Below are positions 10,631 to 21,963 of a stretch of 64,000 bases of DNA, piece after piece. The stretch spans positions 2,046,001 to 2,110,000 of the forward strand of contig CM031560.1 of the NCBI GenBank assembly GCA_018466975.1, read 5' to 3'. How positions within the stretch are numbered: position 1 is the stretch's first letter; each line of letters opens with the position of its first letter. The position numbers were made by a program, and so were the translations under genes. The notes under the pieces are model-generated. The model was given only the letters and a program-made list of their open reading frames with translations, did not search any database and was not told the origin of the DNA. This DNA comes from Sparassis latifolia. Its lineage: Eukaryota > Basidiomycota > Agaricomycetes > Polyporales > Sparassidaceae.

Positions 10631-12188
10631 ATGTCTGCGCACCCGCATCCCTTAGTGTCCAAGCCAGATGTTTTACGGGAGATATTTGGACATCTGGGGG
10701 ACACTCCTCGTTCGCTCGCAGACTCAGCTCGGGCTTGCCAAGCGTTTTTTCCTCACGCCGTCGATGTCTTGTGGGAGAAACTCGATGATCCGGTGCCCTT
10801 ATTGAAGACCTTGGGGGAATCTCTTGTTGAGGATAAAAACGAAGACGGTAGAGGAGTTTATGTAGGCCTGTCATTTGTTGTCCTCCGGAAGAGACTGAAC
10901 GCGCGAGTAGGTTCTGGACGGATACATATCCGAAGAACAATGGCAGCGCTTCCATAGCTACGCTCGTCGCGTACGAATTTTGACAGTTGTCGAGGAGAAC
11001 CTCACCATCCACCCCTCGGTTTACTCCGAACTCACTTTCCGAGCACGCCGGCAGCCCGTGTTCTCTGCGCTGGTCCACCTCTCGTGGGAATCAGTACATC
11101 CGTTCGGCACACACTTGCTAGCTTTCATAAGCTCATCTCTTCATCGTGTGGAGATTATATACGGGCCGCCGTATTTCATGCGAGAAAGGCCTGCCATGAA
11201 AGATCGTACGTTGGGGAGGGCGCTGTGCACGCTCAGCTCCGAGGCCCCATTCGTGTATCAACTACATCTGGATGCATCTATCTTTCATTCAGAGTCGCTC
11301 TATGCCATCTCCCATTTCACCCGGCTCCGAGAACTGCGAATTGCGAGTGCTGTATCGGCATCCGAGGTTGTGCGTTGCTGCGGCTCGCTGGAGGAGCTTG
11401 TCAATTTGCAGCTGTTCAACTTCACGGGAGCCGAGGCTAACGACGCGCCTTTCGTGGGTGGCTTCGATAATCTGGAGGAGTTGTGGGTGACGGGCAGTTC
11501 CACGACCCTAGCCAAGCTCTTGCGTGCGGTGACGTCGCCTCGCCTTCGCATGGCGGGCATCTGCTTCACCCCGGAGGGCGGGAATTGGAATGACTGGCGC
11601 AAATGCCTTGCGTTACTCAGCTCTCAGTTCGCTGGTTCACTCCGCCAACTCGGGCTCCGATTCCACAATAACGATGAGTCTGACCTGCATCTCATGGATT
11701 TCATACATCCTCTCCTCGATATTCACGGACTGCGCGAGGTCGAGCTCGAAGTCGAGCATCCACCGGCGGAGTTGACCGACAGCGATGTCCACGACCTCGC
11801 GAGCGCTTGGCGCGATATTGAGAAGCTCACCGTGGAACTGCGCAGCAACAGCATGCCTATGAGTCCGTCCGCGCTCTCCCTCGTGGAATTCGCCCGCTAT
11901 TGTCCGAGGCTCGTTTGCCTGGAGTTCAACCCCCTCAATGTGCTCCTGCCGCTCCCACCCCCGTCCCCGTCGTGCCCCCTGCCATCTCTTGCCAGCCTGG
12001 AGGACTTGTCAATCCCGTATCACCTCATCCCGGACACGAATGAGGAACAGATCGCCCGCTTTCTCGACAGTATCTTCCCGAACTTAGACCTTAGGCTGTG
12101 CCGCTACCCGGGCGCCGTGGAAGAGGATCACAATTCAGAATTCCCTGCCATGTCTAGGCTGCGGGCTGCCTGGAAAAGTCAATCATAA
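10631..12188 (+). CDS. F-box protein, tandem copy 1
   Basis: Exons 10631-10861 and 10911-12188 joined over a 49-nt intron (donor GTAGGC, branch GACTGAAC, acceptor GAGTAG) give 502 residues. The N-terminus is an F-box (LVSKPDVLREIFGHLGD, then ARACQAFFPHAVDVLWEKL). Just after the intron comes EEQWQRFHSYARRVRILTVV, typical of Agaricomycete F-box proteins, followed by LRR-like stretches (FTRLRELRIAS, LEELVNLQLF). Predicted role: substrate receptor of an SCF ubiquitin ligase. The neighbour at 12731 is a paralogue with the same F-box, the same phase-0 intron after codon 75-77 and matching blocks throughout, so the pair arose by tandem duplication. Confidence 0.87.
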
Positions 12189-12730
12189 TGGCCTGCATCG
12201 TTCAGGTGCAGCATCTGGCTGTTAAGTGACACCGTCACTGAACTTGATGGGTGTCTATCTGAGGGAAATGCTCCCATCGGACATGATTTATCGCGAATCT
12301 CGTACTTGCTCTTGCTCTCCGAGTTATGTTCTGGTTTGCCACATTGTTGTCTACTGTTCGTCGCCGTGCTTTGTCCGACTGGTGTGTTCTTTTTATACAT
12401 GTACAAGTACAAAATGCGTGTATTAGTGCGTATTCGTCATTTACGATTGCTCTGTCCATTGTCATTCATATACAACTAATTTGATTAAATCCATTGGGAA
12501 GGCTGAGTGGCTTTCGTCTCGGCCACTCAGCTGCGCAACCTAGGCTCATAGATACAGCCTCTATTAGTTACCTGTCGTTCCTTCTCACCAACTGTGGCGG
12601 CGGACACGCGATCAGTCACGTGGCGCCGCATATTTAAACTACCCGCTTGAAACCGTCATCCACACAACATCCACACGCGTAATTCCGAGTCAAGTTCAGT
12701 CTGCATTCATTCACGTTCTAGTTGACCCAA
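12189..12730. other. Spacer between the F-box paralogues
   Basis: 3' UTR of the first F-box gene and promoter of the second. The right end has an E-box and a TATA-like site (listed separately). No coding region is supported. Confidence 0.5.
12617..12638 (+). promoter_or_regulatory. E-box and TATA-like motif before F-box copy 2
   Basis: CACGTG at 12617-12622 is followed by TATTTAAA at 12631-12638, about 93 nt before the start codon at 12731. The spacing suits a fungal core promoter; this is inferred from sequence alone. Confidence 0.4.
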
Positions 12731-14276
12731 ATGTCTTCTCCACCCTCATTATATTCTCTCCTGGACAACAATGACGTTCTCCTGGAGATCTTTGGCCACT
12801 TACACCGCAGCCGTCCTGCGCTCATGAATTCGGCCCTAGTTTGCAAAGCGTTCAGTCATGCAGCTCTAGACATCTTGTGGGAGGAAGTAGAGGACTTCCT
12901 CCACTTATTGAAGACCATCGGCCCAAATCTCGCACAGGACAGTCCATCGCATTATGTATGTCTGGCGCATTTCGATTATCGGAAGGAATTTAAGTGTGAT
13001 TCTAGATTCTGCGAGGATGTATACTCCAAGCCCGATGGGAGAGATTTTACAGCTATGCCTCCCGCATTCGGGTATTACACGTTGGTGAACACGAAACGAA
13101 GTATACTATCAGTACCTCCGTGTACGATCGGCTCACGTTCCAAGCACGGCACCGTCGCCTCTTTCCCTCAATGGTCGATCTTCATTGGAAGGCGCGGCGT
13201 GCGGTTGGTAGTTGCCTGCTGACTTTCATCACTCCATCGCTCCGTCGTGTTCGGGTGACGTATGAGCTGAAGACACGGACGGGAGAGAGGGCCACACCGG
13301 ATCATTCCTTTCGCGACGCTCTGTACGTCCTGGGCTCTGAGGCTCCTCTTTTTTCTGAACTGGAACTACTTGGAAATGTCTGCTACTCGCGGTCGTTGCC
13401 CGCTGTCGCCGATTTTACGTTTCTCAAGGATCTGCGAATCGTGGGTGACGTTTCGGCATCTGCAGTAATCCGTTGCTGCGGTCCCCTGCCGACACTCGTT
13501 CACCTCGAGCTTTGTGCCTTGGCCGGAGCAGGGAAATCTGACGGGCCTCTCCTGGATGGTTTCTACGGACTAGAAGAATTCTCGGTCCGCGGTCGTGCGT
13601 CGGTGATCGCTCATCTCTTGCATCATATCAAATCACCCAGCCTCTTCAAGGTCTCTGTGACCTTCCAAGACTATAACTGGGATCAATGGACCGAATGTCT
13701 CCAGCTGCTCTACCCTTTCAAAGGTTTGCTTCGTCATCTTACATGCAGGGGCTGTCTACTGGTTATTGTAGACAAGCCTCCGCTTGTTCTCAATTTTGGG
13801 TTCATTATGAAGCCTCTTTGGACCTTGGACGACTTCGAACCGTCAACCTCAGTTTTCTCAACCCTCTGGTACCAGTTGAGATAGTGGACAGCGACATGCA
13901 CGCCATGGCGACGTCCTGGCCCGCTTTGGAACAACTTTTCATAGGAAGTCTCTGGCTGTCTAATAACATACGGGAGCCATCGATATACACCCTCGAACAC
14001 TTTGCCAGTCGCTGTCCGAAGCTGTCATTCCTGTCTTGTGGGGATATCGACGTCGCCGCAGCGCCACAGCAGTCAATTTCAGAGCTGCAACCCTCAACGT
14101 GCTCAACCGCCATGCGTCGTTTGGTGATCCCGTACAAAGAGATACCATTGGCGCGAGTAAAACCGCTAGTCCAGTTTCTTACCCAGATCTTCCCGAATGT
14201 GGAGCTGCATCGCGGTCATAAACTAAAAGATGAGTGGCCTTTTTTGACCCTCTACGGCCGCTCTATCCACGGCTAG
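12731..14276 (+). CDS. F-box protein, tandem copy 2 (possible frame lesion)
   Basis: Exon 1 is 12731-12955 (F-box: LLDNNDVLLEIFGHLHR). The intron is 12956-13005 (GTATGT to TTCTAG, 50 nt, same place as in copy 1), and exon 2 starts at 13006 with ILRGCILQARWERFYSYASR. The frame then runs to about 13753 (LLRHLTCRG). The matching C-terminal part (SLDLGRLRTVNLSFLNP onward) resumes in another frame from about 13813 to the stop at 14276. A third intron can be drawn at 13754-13812 (GTCTAC to ATGAAG, 59 nt), which restores the frame. Its sites are weak and copy 1 has no intron there, so a small indel is equally possible. If the indel is real, the last 150 residues are lost. Confidence 0.7.
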
Positions 14277-14885
14277 ACAAAGACTGAAATAATTGCGCTC
14301 CCGTCACTCATATGCTTGTCCGCCTTGACCGGTATCGACCGTGGTTCGTGGATTCATTTCCTTTATCTGGTGGACTCACCGTGAAGAAGCCTAGACTGTC
14401 TTCCCGTCTATGCATCTATCCTATCCCTACTTGACCTGACCTATCCATGCTTGTTCATCTTCAAAGTCCTGTCTGTCTCTGTGCATGGTCATTTACTACT
14501 CGCTCTGCCTAGTATTACAACGGTTGATCCATTCTTGTATATTATTCGATTGCAACCTTGGTCGTTATTCCCCAAGTATGATGTCTGTACGGCCAGTCAG
14601 ACTTCCATTTGACCGGGTCGACGATAAAGATGAACATCTTCAATAGGCCGGCGGGGTATCGAAACAACCACTAAGATGCTTCATATCGTCAGATGTGGAT
14701 ATCCTGAGGAACGAAGGCTGAAGCAGAGTATCTACCTGTCTTTAGGAGACTAACCATATCGGGTTGTCTGCAGAGATCCGAATCTTACGAAAATCTTCGA
14801 GGACGTCAGTGAAGATCGACTTTGCAGCTGCGTTTCTTCGCCTACGAGCTTGGCACGGGCACGATATCTGGGGAGGGCGCTCGGG
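14277..14885. other. Intergenic stretch before RPC11
   Basis: 3' UTR of the second F-box gene and promoter of the RPC11 gene. No supported coding region or repeat seen. Confidence 0.45.
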
Positions 14886-15448
14886 ATGCTCTTCTGTCCA
14901 AATTGTGCGAATTTACTTGTGATCTCTGCCGAGACGGGATACAACAAGTGGGCGTGTAACACATGCGCGTACGAATTCCCGATCACAAAGCAGGTGCGTC
15001 CATACTCGATGTGTAAAAGAATGGAAGCAACAATGGAGATTGATGTCTGTGTCTCTCAGATGACCTCGAGAACGAAGCTGAAGCGGAAGGAGGTCGACGA
15101 TGTGCTCGGTGGCGACGAAATGTGGAAACATGCTGATTCGACGAGTGGTGCGTTTCAGGACATGTTATCCTGCGTTTACGACTCTGACCTCGTTGCGAAT
15201 GCCGACAAGCGACATGCCCTAAGTGTGACCATGGCCAGGCGTACTTCTACCAACTGCAGATCAGGTCCGCAGATGAACCAATGACGACGTGTACGTTCTG
15301 TTGCTTTCTGTACCGGTTAGCAACTGACCTATAACTATGGCTGCAGTCTATCGGTATGATATTCATCGGAATATACGTCTGGAATTGATTTGCGAGCCGC
15401 TTTGTCCACAGGTGTGCCGCGTGCGCGCATAATTGGAGAGAAAACTAG
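14886..15448 (+). CDS. RPC11: RNA polymerase III subunit RPC11 (C11/POLR3K)
   Basis: Five exons: 14886-14993, 15060-15147, 15210-15290, 15347-15353 and 15412-15448, giving 106 residues, close to the family's usual 108. The N-terminal zinc ribbon has Cys4, Cys7, Cys24 and Cys27 (MLFCPNCAN, KWACNTC). The linker carries the family block LKRKEVDDVLGGDEMW. The C-terminal TFIIS-like ribbon has Cys68, Cys71, Cys96 and Cys99 with the acidic pair in RSADEPMTT, and the protein ends in the signature NWREN. RPC11 gives Pol III its RNA-cleavage activity and helps termination and re-initiation on tRNA, 5S and U6 genes. Exon 4 is only 7 nt, yet it is needed to read TTFYRC and to hold the frame. Confidence 0.95.
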
Positions 15449-16065
15449 GCTGCACACGCTCTACTTGGTTCGTTCCAGGTCTACAGTCTCGCATGCCGAT
15501 GTATTTGGCAGAATCTGCATACTTCGCCCGTCGTCCAACTCGGGTAGTCGCGCCCTCCTCAGAGCTCGGAAATGAGATAATCATTCCTGCGTCGATGGTC
15601 AACATTTCGTACATTTCTACGATACAAATGCGGAGGAGAGGACCACGAATTTGAGGGCTGGTGATTGTGTTAAATTTGGTTGCCCGGCTGCAATGGGGGA
15701 AGTAGTCATTTGCTGTTCAACTGTATTGTATACTTCAATAAAACCCCTTCAGCTACTACTTACTACCCTTCACGTCGGAGCGTGAAGCGCCAATCCGGGC
15801 GCCTAGTGCCTAGTGCGTACTTCAATGCCCAGACTCTCGAAAACTGAGACCGGTCGCGCTGCTCTTTCCCTGGCCTTGCGCAAATGTTTCTGCGCATATC
15901 TCAATGCCCTCGGCACCACATCTGCTTCCCTCACAACTAGACCAGATATCATATTCCGGTTAAATTTATAGTACACCACTCGCTTAAGTTCCGAGCCGCT
16001 TAGTTCTCTGCTAAAGGTGGCCACATACAGTACCTAACGCTATCGTCTTGCTTCGCGCTACCATC
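15449..16065. other. Intergenic stretch between RPC11 and the antiporter gene
   Basis: No supported coding region. It must hold the 3' end of RPC11 and the promoter of the antiporter gene. A minus-strand open frame around 15803-16024 has no recognisable family signal. Confidence 0.4.
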
Positions 16066-19000
16066 ATGGGCGAGTTCTCAACGACTATCCTGGGGATCGC
16101 CCGTTCTATATATCGCAAGAGAGCGGTTGCGTCGCAAGTATGGTCATGGCATCATCAGCCAGAGGTCGTAGGCACTGATCCTGATGTCTAGGGTGGCCTG
16201 CTGGACGGACAGGACCCTTCGGATTTCAACCCTTCAGATCCATTGCGATTATTCATCATTCAGCTCGGTGAGTGCTGTGTGCATGTTTTTCAACTTCACC
16301 ACTGATTGCGTTGACAGGAGTAATCCTATTAATGACCCAGCTGCTCTCCTTGTTCCTTCGGAGGATGAAGCAGCCAAGGGTCATCGCGGAGATTATCGGA
16401 GGTATTTTGCTGGGTGCGTATCTTTTTTTGGGCGGCTTGGGCACCTTGTAACGTTGCAGACAGGGCCAACTGCATTTGGGCGCATACCTGGTTTTACGCA
16501 GCATATCTTTCCCGCCCAGTCCCTGCCATACCTCTCGCTTGTGGCCAATATTGGCCTTTGCATGTTCCTATTCCTGGTCGGCCTGGAAATCGACGGCGCT
16601 ATTGTCAAGCGCAACGCCCGCATGTCAGCTGTCGTCGCGCTGGCAGGCATGATTCTCCCTTTCGGCGAGTCTACGATTCTTGGGTTTTCCGTGCCCATCT
16701 GATCCGATTTGTAGGTCTTGGGGCGGCACTTTCCGTTCCACTGTATCACACATTCATAGATCAGAGCGTCAAGTTCACCAACTTTATGCTTTTCACCGGA
16801 GTAGCGTATTCGATCACCGCCTTCCCCGTACTGTGCCGCATCCTCACGGAGCTCAAGCTGCTGGACACCACGGTTGGCATCGTCGTACTCTCTGCTGGCG
16901 TAGGAAACGACATCGTTGGCTGGACGCTCCTTGCACTGAGCGTCGCTTTAGTGAACGCTGGGTCGGGGCTGACGGCACTGTGGATCCTACTCTGCTGTTT
17001 AGGATGGGCACTCCTTCTCTTATTTCCTGTCAGGAAGATCATATATTGGCTGGCGAGGCGAACAGGTTCTATTGAGAACGGACCCACAATGTTCTTCATG
17101 ACTATTACGGTACTCCTGCTCTTCGGTTCAGCCTTCTTCACTGATGTCATTGGGGTGCGCACATCTTCGACATCTGTTTTGCTCTTCATTGCGCTGACAT
17201 TCAATCTACTAGGTCCAAGCTATATTCGGTAATACATTTTTGGTGCGCCCCCCTTGCGCTCAGCTGATATCTGTTCTCAGGTGCTTTTTTGGCGGGTCTC
17301 ATCGTCCCCCGTGAAGGTGGGTTGGCTATTGCTCTGACGGAGAAGCTGGAAGACATGGTATCGATAGTATTCCTACCCATTGTCAGTGTCTTGCTCCTAT
17401 GCTTCCCAAATTAATACCTTACACCACTTCAGTACTTCACCCTCTCAGGCTTGAACACAAACTTGGGTCTTTTAAATAACGGTCAGTGTTCTTTTCGCAG
17501 TTACGAGCCGCTTTTGCTGAGATCGCAGCTGTTAGGTATCACTTGGGGATATACTATTGCGATTTGCGCACTCGCATATACCGGCAAGTTCGGTGGATGT
17601 ACACTTGCAGCTAGGTTTGTTGGCTTCTCATGGCGCGAAGCAAGCACTATCGGATCATTGATGAGTTGCAAGGGGTAGGTGCATGTCGCCTCATTGCCGT
17701 GATTTTCCATTGATATCTTCGTCTCACTTTAGTTTGGTGGAACTGATTGTCCTGAACGTGGGCCTTTCTGCAGGCGTCCTCTCGCCGCGCGTGTTCTCTA
17801 TGTTTGTCCTGGAAGCCATCCTTCTTACCTTCTGGACTACACCCGCTGTCCTTAAGCTCTACCCGCCTGAGAAGCGCATCCGTGTCTCCGCTACCGGTGG
17901 TCTACATCATCCCATTCCGAAGGGTCCAGAGTCAGCTGCGGAGAGGTCTGAAGCAGCTTCTACTCAGGAGAAGCTTATCGGCAGTGATGAGCTGGATAGA
18001 AGGACGCGATTTACAGTCATTTTGGACAGGATCGAGCATCTCCCGGGTATGATGGCGCTCACACAATTGCTCCAGCCGCCGCCTCCGGCGTACGCTGAGA
18101 AGGGAGGTTTACAGTCCCTCTCGACATCAGAAACCAATATCACGGTGAGGCCTCTGCGGCACGAGGCATCGCAAGGCGTGTCGGTAGATGCCCTCCGCCT
18201 GATCGAGCTCTCCGACCGCACATCCGCAGTGATGAAGTCTTCAAACCCGGATATGGTCAACACGGACCCACTCCTGAACATATACCGCACATTTGGCGAC
18301 CTGAACGGTATTACCGTCAAACCGGATCTCGCTATCGTCACGTATGACAACCTAGCATCTAGCATAGCAGAGCACGCGCTGAGGAATAAATCTCAGCTCG
18401 TGCTTGTGCCATGGTTTCCCTCGCAGTACAACTCCGACCAAACGCAAGCCGCCGGGTCCGACGCGAACGTGTTGGACACAATGGCGGCGCGTTCCCCTAA
18501 CCCTTACAATCCGTTTGAGTCGCTCTTCAGAGCGACCTCGCCGGTGGACAAGTCTACGTCCGTACTCCACGCGCAGTTCGTGCGCAGCATATTCTCGCAG
18601 TGCAGTACTGACGTTGCCCTGTTCATCGATCGGCACTATCCTCGGGAGCGCACCACCAGCTGCGGGTACCACCTCTTCGTGCCGTTCTTCGGTGGCCCGG
18701 ACGACCGTGCGGCCCTCGAATTCGTCGTGCAGTTGTGTGCACACCCACGCGTCTCCGCGACCGTCGTACGACTAGTAAGACAAGAGTTGGACCTCGCGCG
18801 GTGCAGCTCTATCGAGAAGCCGGAAGCTGCGCATCTTGACGCCGATGGGCGTGCTGCTGAAGCGAATATTCGGGAGAACATGTTGACAGTGAACACGGTA
18901 TGTCTCATTCATTTCTACCTCACCGGTGCTCAATTTTGTCTCTACAGAGCACCTTGTTTCCTGACACAGTATATGGCAACGCGACGACACAGACACGGCT

Positions 19001-19385
19001 CCAGTCCGAAACCGCTGACAACGTCTTATGGAATCGGCACGCCAGCCATATACCCGTCCCCGACAGCGTATTCTCTGCAGCACTGTCCCGAGTTGAATTC
19101 ACCGAACTACGGACGACGACTCCCCTGCGATCTGTCGTAGACTACGCCAGTAATCTCCCGCGGGCAGCTGAGGAGCGCCACCGCAGACCGCTGGTCATTA
19201 CGGGGCGTTCCCGCAGGCTTGCGGTGGAGAACCATGCTGCGGAGCTGAAGCAGATCACGGACGAACATGGCGGCGTTGGCAACGAGGTCAAGAAGACGCT
19301 TGGCGACGTGGCGACGGCACTCATCGTGTCGGGATGCCAGGCCGGTGTTCTCGTTCTGCAGGCGGCGAACGAACCTATCGACTGA
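16066..19385 (+). CDS. KHA1: Kha1-type K+/H+ antiporter (CPA2 family)
   Basis: Eleven exons: 16066-16137, 16192-16267, 16318-16413, 16464-16664, 16715-17154, 17213-17228, 17281-17381, 17433-17481, 17536-17674, 17733-18897 and 18948-19385, giving 930 residues. The first half is a multi-span Na+/H+-exchanger domain with family blocks PRVIAEIIGGILLGPTAFGR, LAGMILPFGLGAAL, FTGVAYSITAFPVLCRIL, LSAGVGNDIVGWTLLAL, FGAFLAGLIVPREGG and SLMSCKGLVELIVLNVGLSA. The second half is the long soluble cytoplasmic tail. Fungal relatives move K+ against H+ in endomembranes and help set organelle pH. Oddities: intron 4 appears to have a GC donor, and exon 6 is only 16 nt. The choice of first exon (24 residues) is less certain than the rest. 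Confidence 0.93.
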
Positions 19386-19709
19386 GTGGTTGGGTGCGAG
19401 GTCGGTGCAGGGATGAGATTTACGACTGTTATGACCGCGACGAATTACAAGTTAGGTGGACCCTTGGATACCCCTCATCACGACATGAATGCGTCGGCCA
19501 CGACGTGTGTACCATAGCAATATTGTTCTTACCTTTGCCAACAGCTGCAGGTGCTCTAAGGATTTTCTCTGTAAAGTATAGCATAGGTGCTGTAATCATA
19601 CGTGTAGGATGGCATAAGTAACATGCAAACAGTGTCGAGTAAACCCGAAAGCAAGGAGAAATACAGCCAAGGAATACAACCAACATACCAGCACACCACT
19701 GAGAAGAAA
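19386..19709. other. Convergent spacer between antiporter and NOP56 genes
   Basis: Shared 3' flank of two converging genes, 324 nt, without a supported gene of its own. Confidence 0.5.
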
Positions 19710-21553
19710 TCATTCCTTGCTCTTTTTCTCCTTTTTGTCTTTCTTTTCCTTTTTCTCCTTTTTCTCCTTCTTCTCTTTCTTCTCCTTTGGTGGCTCCTCG
19801 CCCTATTGCACACAAATGTCAATGGGACTAACCTGCGAAGGGTGCCGATACTTACCTCGGCTGCCTCCTTCTCCTTCAGCTCCTTCTTCTTCTCCTTCTT
19901 CAATGCTTTCTTCTCCTCCTTCGACAGCTTCTGCTTCTTGACTGGCGTCCCCTCCTCCTCATCCACGTCCATCTCGTCATCGAGGCTCTTCCGCTTCTTC
20001 TTCTTCTCCTTTTTGGGCGTCGGCTCGATGAGGGGGAGCGCCGGCTCCTCATCCGCGGGCAGCATCACCTCATCCTCGTCCTCATCGTTGAGCTGTGCGA
20101 GCTGATCGAGCACCTTCTGGATTGTGTCTGCATTTTTGGCAGGCGGTGCACCCGTCTCGAAGAAGTTCAGTCGGTCCTCGACCTGTTGTCGCATGGCTTC
20201 GCCAAACAGCGGGGATGGTCTATCTGTTATGTATAGATATTGTACTCCTTAAAGGGATATGCAAATCGGCCAAGTGCGAATACATACCTGAATAGCAGTC
20301 TATCCGCGATGCTATTGAGCATTTATTCGCAAGGAACCGAGAGATGCGACCCTTGTGCTTGGGATTTGCTCGGCCGATGAATGATGAGTGATAGATAAGA
20401 CCGTACTGTGCGCGCATCAGTTGATCGCGTTCTACGATCCAGGTGGGTACGAACCTTCGGTGTGTTCCCTTTCGTCTTCAAAGCGCGGAAGAGCGCTTTC
20501 TCCGCACCAAGAATCTGCACAGTGCTCGCGGGGTATTTGCTGAGGTTTGTCAAGCTGCCCGCGTGGCTGATGAGGCGCGCACCGATGCGCTCGCCCAGAA
20601 GTGCGGTCAGGCTCGGCGCGACGCTGTTCATCTTCTCCGCGAGATATGACATGAGTGATTTACGGTACTCAGCGAGCGAGACAACGCGTATCGCGAAAGC
20701 ATTGATATTGAGCATGTCGATCTCGGAAAGGGATGAGCCCATCGAGCCCGAAGCGGCATCAAGCACATTCTGTGCACGCGTCGCGTCGTCATCGAGAAGC
20801 ACGGCGAGGTCCGGCAATTTCTCCTCCGTGAGCGTCTCCTTCGCGCCGATGAACTGCGCGACGCGCGCGTATTGGTAGTTGTCCGGGACGATGCGGACGA
20901 GTTCGGGGAAGTGGTACCCATACCACTCGCGGATACGCATCGAGAAGAGGTTGACGTCCTTGTCGAGCTGGTCGAGCAGCGCGATGGCCTGGATGATCAT
21001 GTTGTCGATCCGGTTCACGTTAAACTTGAGCTTCGCGCGCGAGTACGAGTGCCCCAGGCCGAGCTGTGCCTTCGTGAGGTCGTCCGCTTGCAGGCCCTTC
21101 AGCAGCTTTGGCGCATGCTGGCGGATACCCCGGAGGATGTCCTGTGCGGTCTCGTCGTTGGTGCAACTGATACCAAGCGAGGTGCTGATAGCCCTTCCCA
21201 AAGGAGCATCCCATACGGCAAGATTGACGGATGACTTTTTTGAAGGTTTGGACAGATTGAGCTCGAGCAGCGACTTTAGGTAGTCATTCAGGATACCTGG
21301 CATATTTCAAGTTCACGATGACCACTGTAGGGGCAAAATTACCCTCACCTTCTGAGACATCATTCGCATTTTCCAAGGCATGAGCGGCATTTTTGAATGG
21401 TGAAAAGCTGATCAATGTGACCATTTTTCCAAATTTCGCCAGGTCGTCAATGGAGTCCTGGACTGCCTTGGTCAAGGCGCCGATGCTCTCCTGCAGCTTG
21501 ACCTCAAAGATAGCATAGCCAGACGCAGTTTCGAACAGAGCGTGTGTGATCAT
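19710..21553 (-). CDS. NOP56: Nucleolar box C/D snoRNP core protein NOP56
   Basis: Five exons on the minus strand (21553-21349, 21296-20455, 20405-20288, 20223-19856, 19802-19710) give 541 residues. The N-terminal NOP5NT part has [15 protein letters not shown] and [11 protein letters not shown]. The central NOP domain is nearly textbook: [90 protein letters not shown] and [19 protein letters not shown]. The last 90 residues are acidic then lysine-rich, ending in repeated KKE units. NOP56 pairs with NOP58 and fibrillarin to guide 2'-O-methylation of rRNA. The block around [20 protein letters not shown] separates it from NOP58-like sequences less cleanly than the rest, but NOP56 is the better fit. 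Confidence 0.93.
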
Positions 21554-21963
21554 GGTAAGAGCCCGAGTGCGCCGTCGAAGAGCCTACGTCGTTCAGCAAT
21601 CGAAACTTTTACCGTGCTTAAGACTCGCTGTCACGTGGTCAACACTCGTCGAGATCGGATCTGTGACCCGAGGCTTGACTTGGACTCAGGGCACTGAGAC
21701 TCAGAATATAGCGCACACCTAGAGCAGGGAGGTCTCTTCTTGCATCGAAAAATGACTGGGCCCTGATTCACGTGGTCTGACATTACTTACAGTGCGATGC
21801 TTGGATCCCGGTCTTTGTTTTCTTGCAGACATGCACAGAAAAACACAGCTGCACAGCAAGATCTGCGATGTCCATCGTCCTGGTAATGCAGAGGACCAGA
21901 GGTTATGTTCTCTTGGGCTGTAAAATACTGTTTACTTCTTCATTCCAACCAGCAACCACTACT
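21554..21963. promoter_or_regulatory. Divergent promoter region NOP56 / SPRY protein
   Basis: 410 nt between two divergent start codons. CACGTG motifs lie at about 21632 and 21770. The region is probably a shared promoter; this is inferred from layout and motifs only. Confidence 0.4.

Noticed and set aside
15803..16024. 73-codon minus-strand frame between RPC11 and the antiporter gene
   Set aside because: Short, no motif, overlaps a likely promoter.
19556..20194. Minus-strand frame running past the NOP56 C-terminus (Arg-rich then hydrophobic)
   Set aside because: It reads through a clear intron (GTAAGT to CAATAG); splicing gives the KKE tail and stop at 19710.
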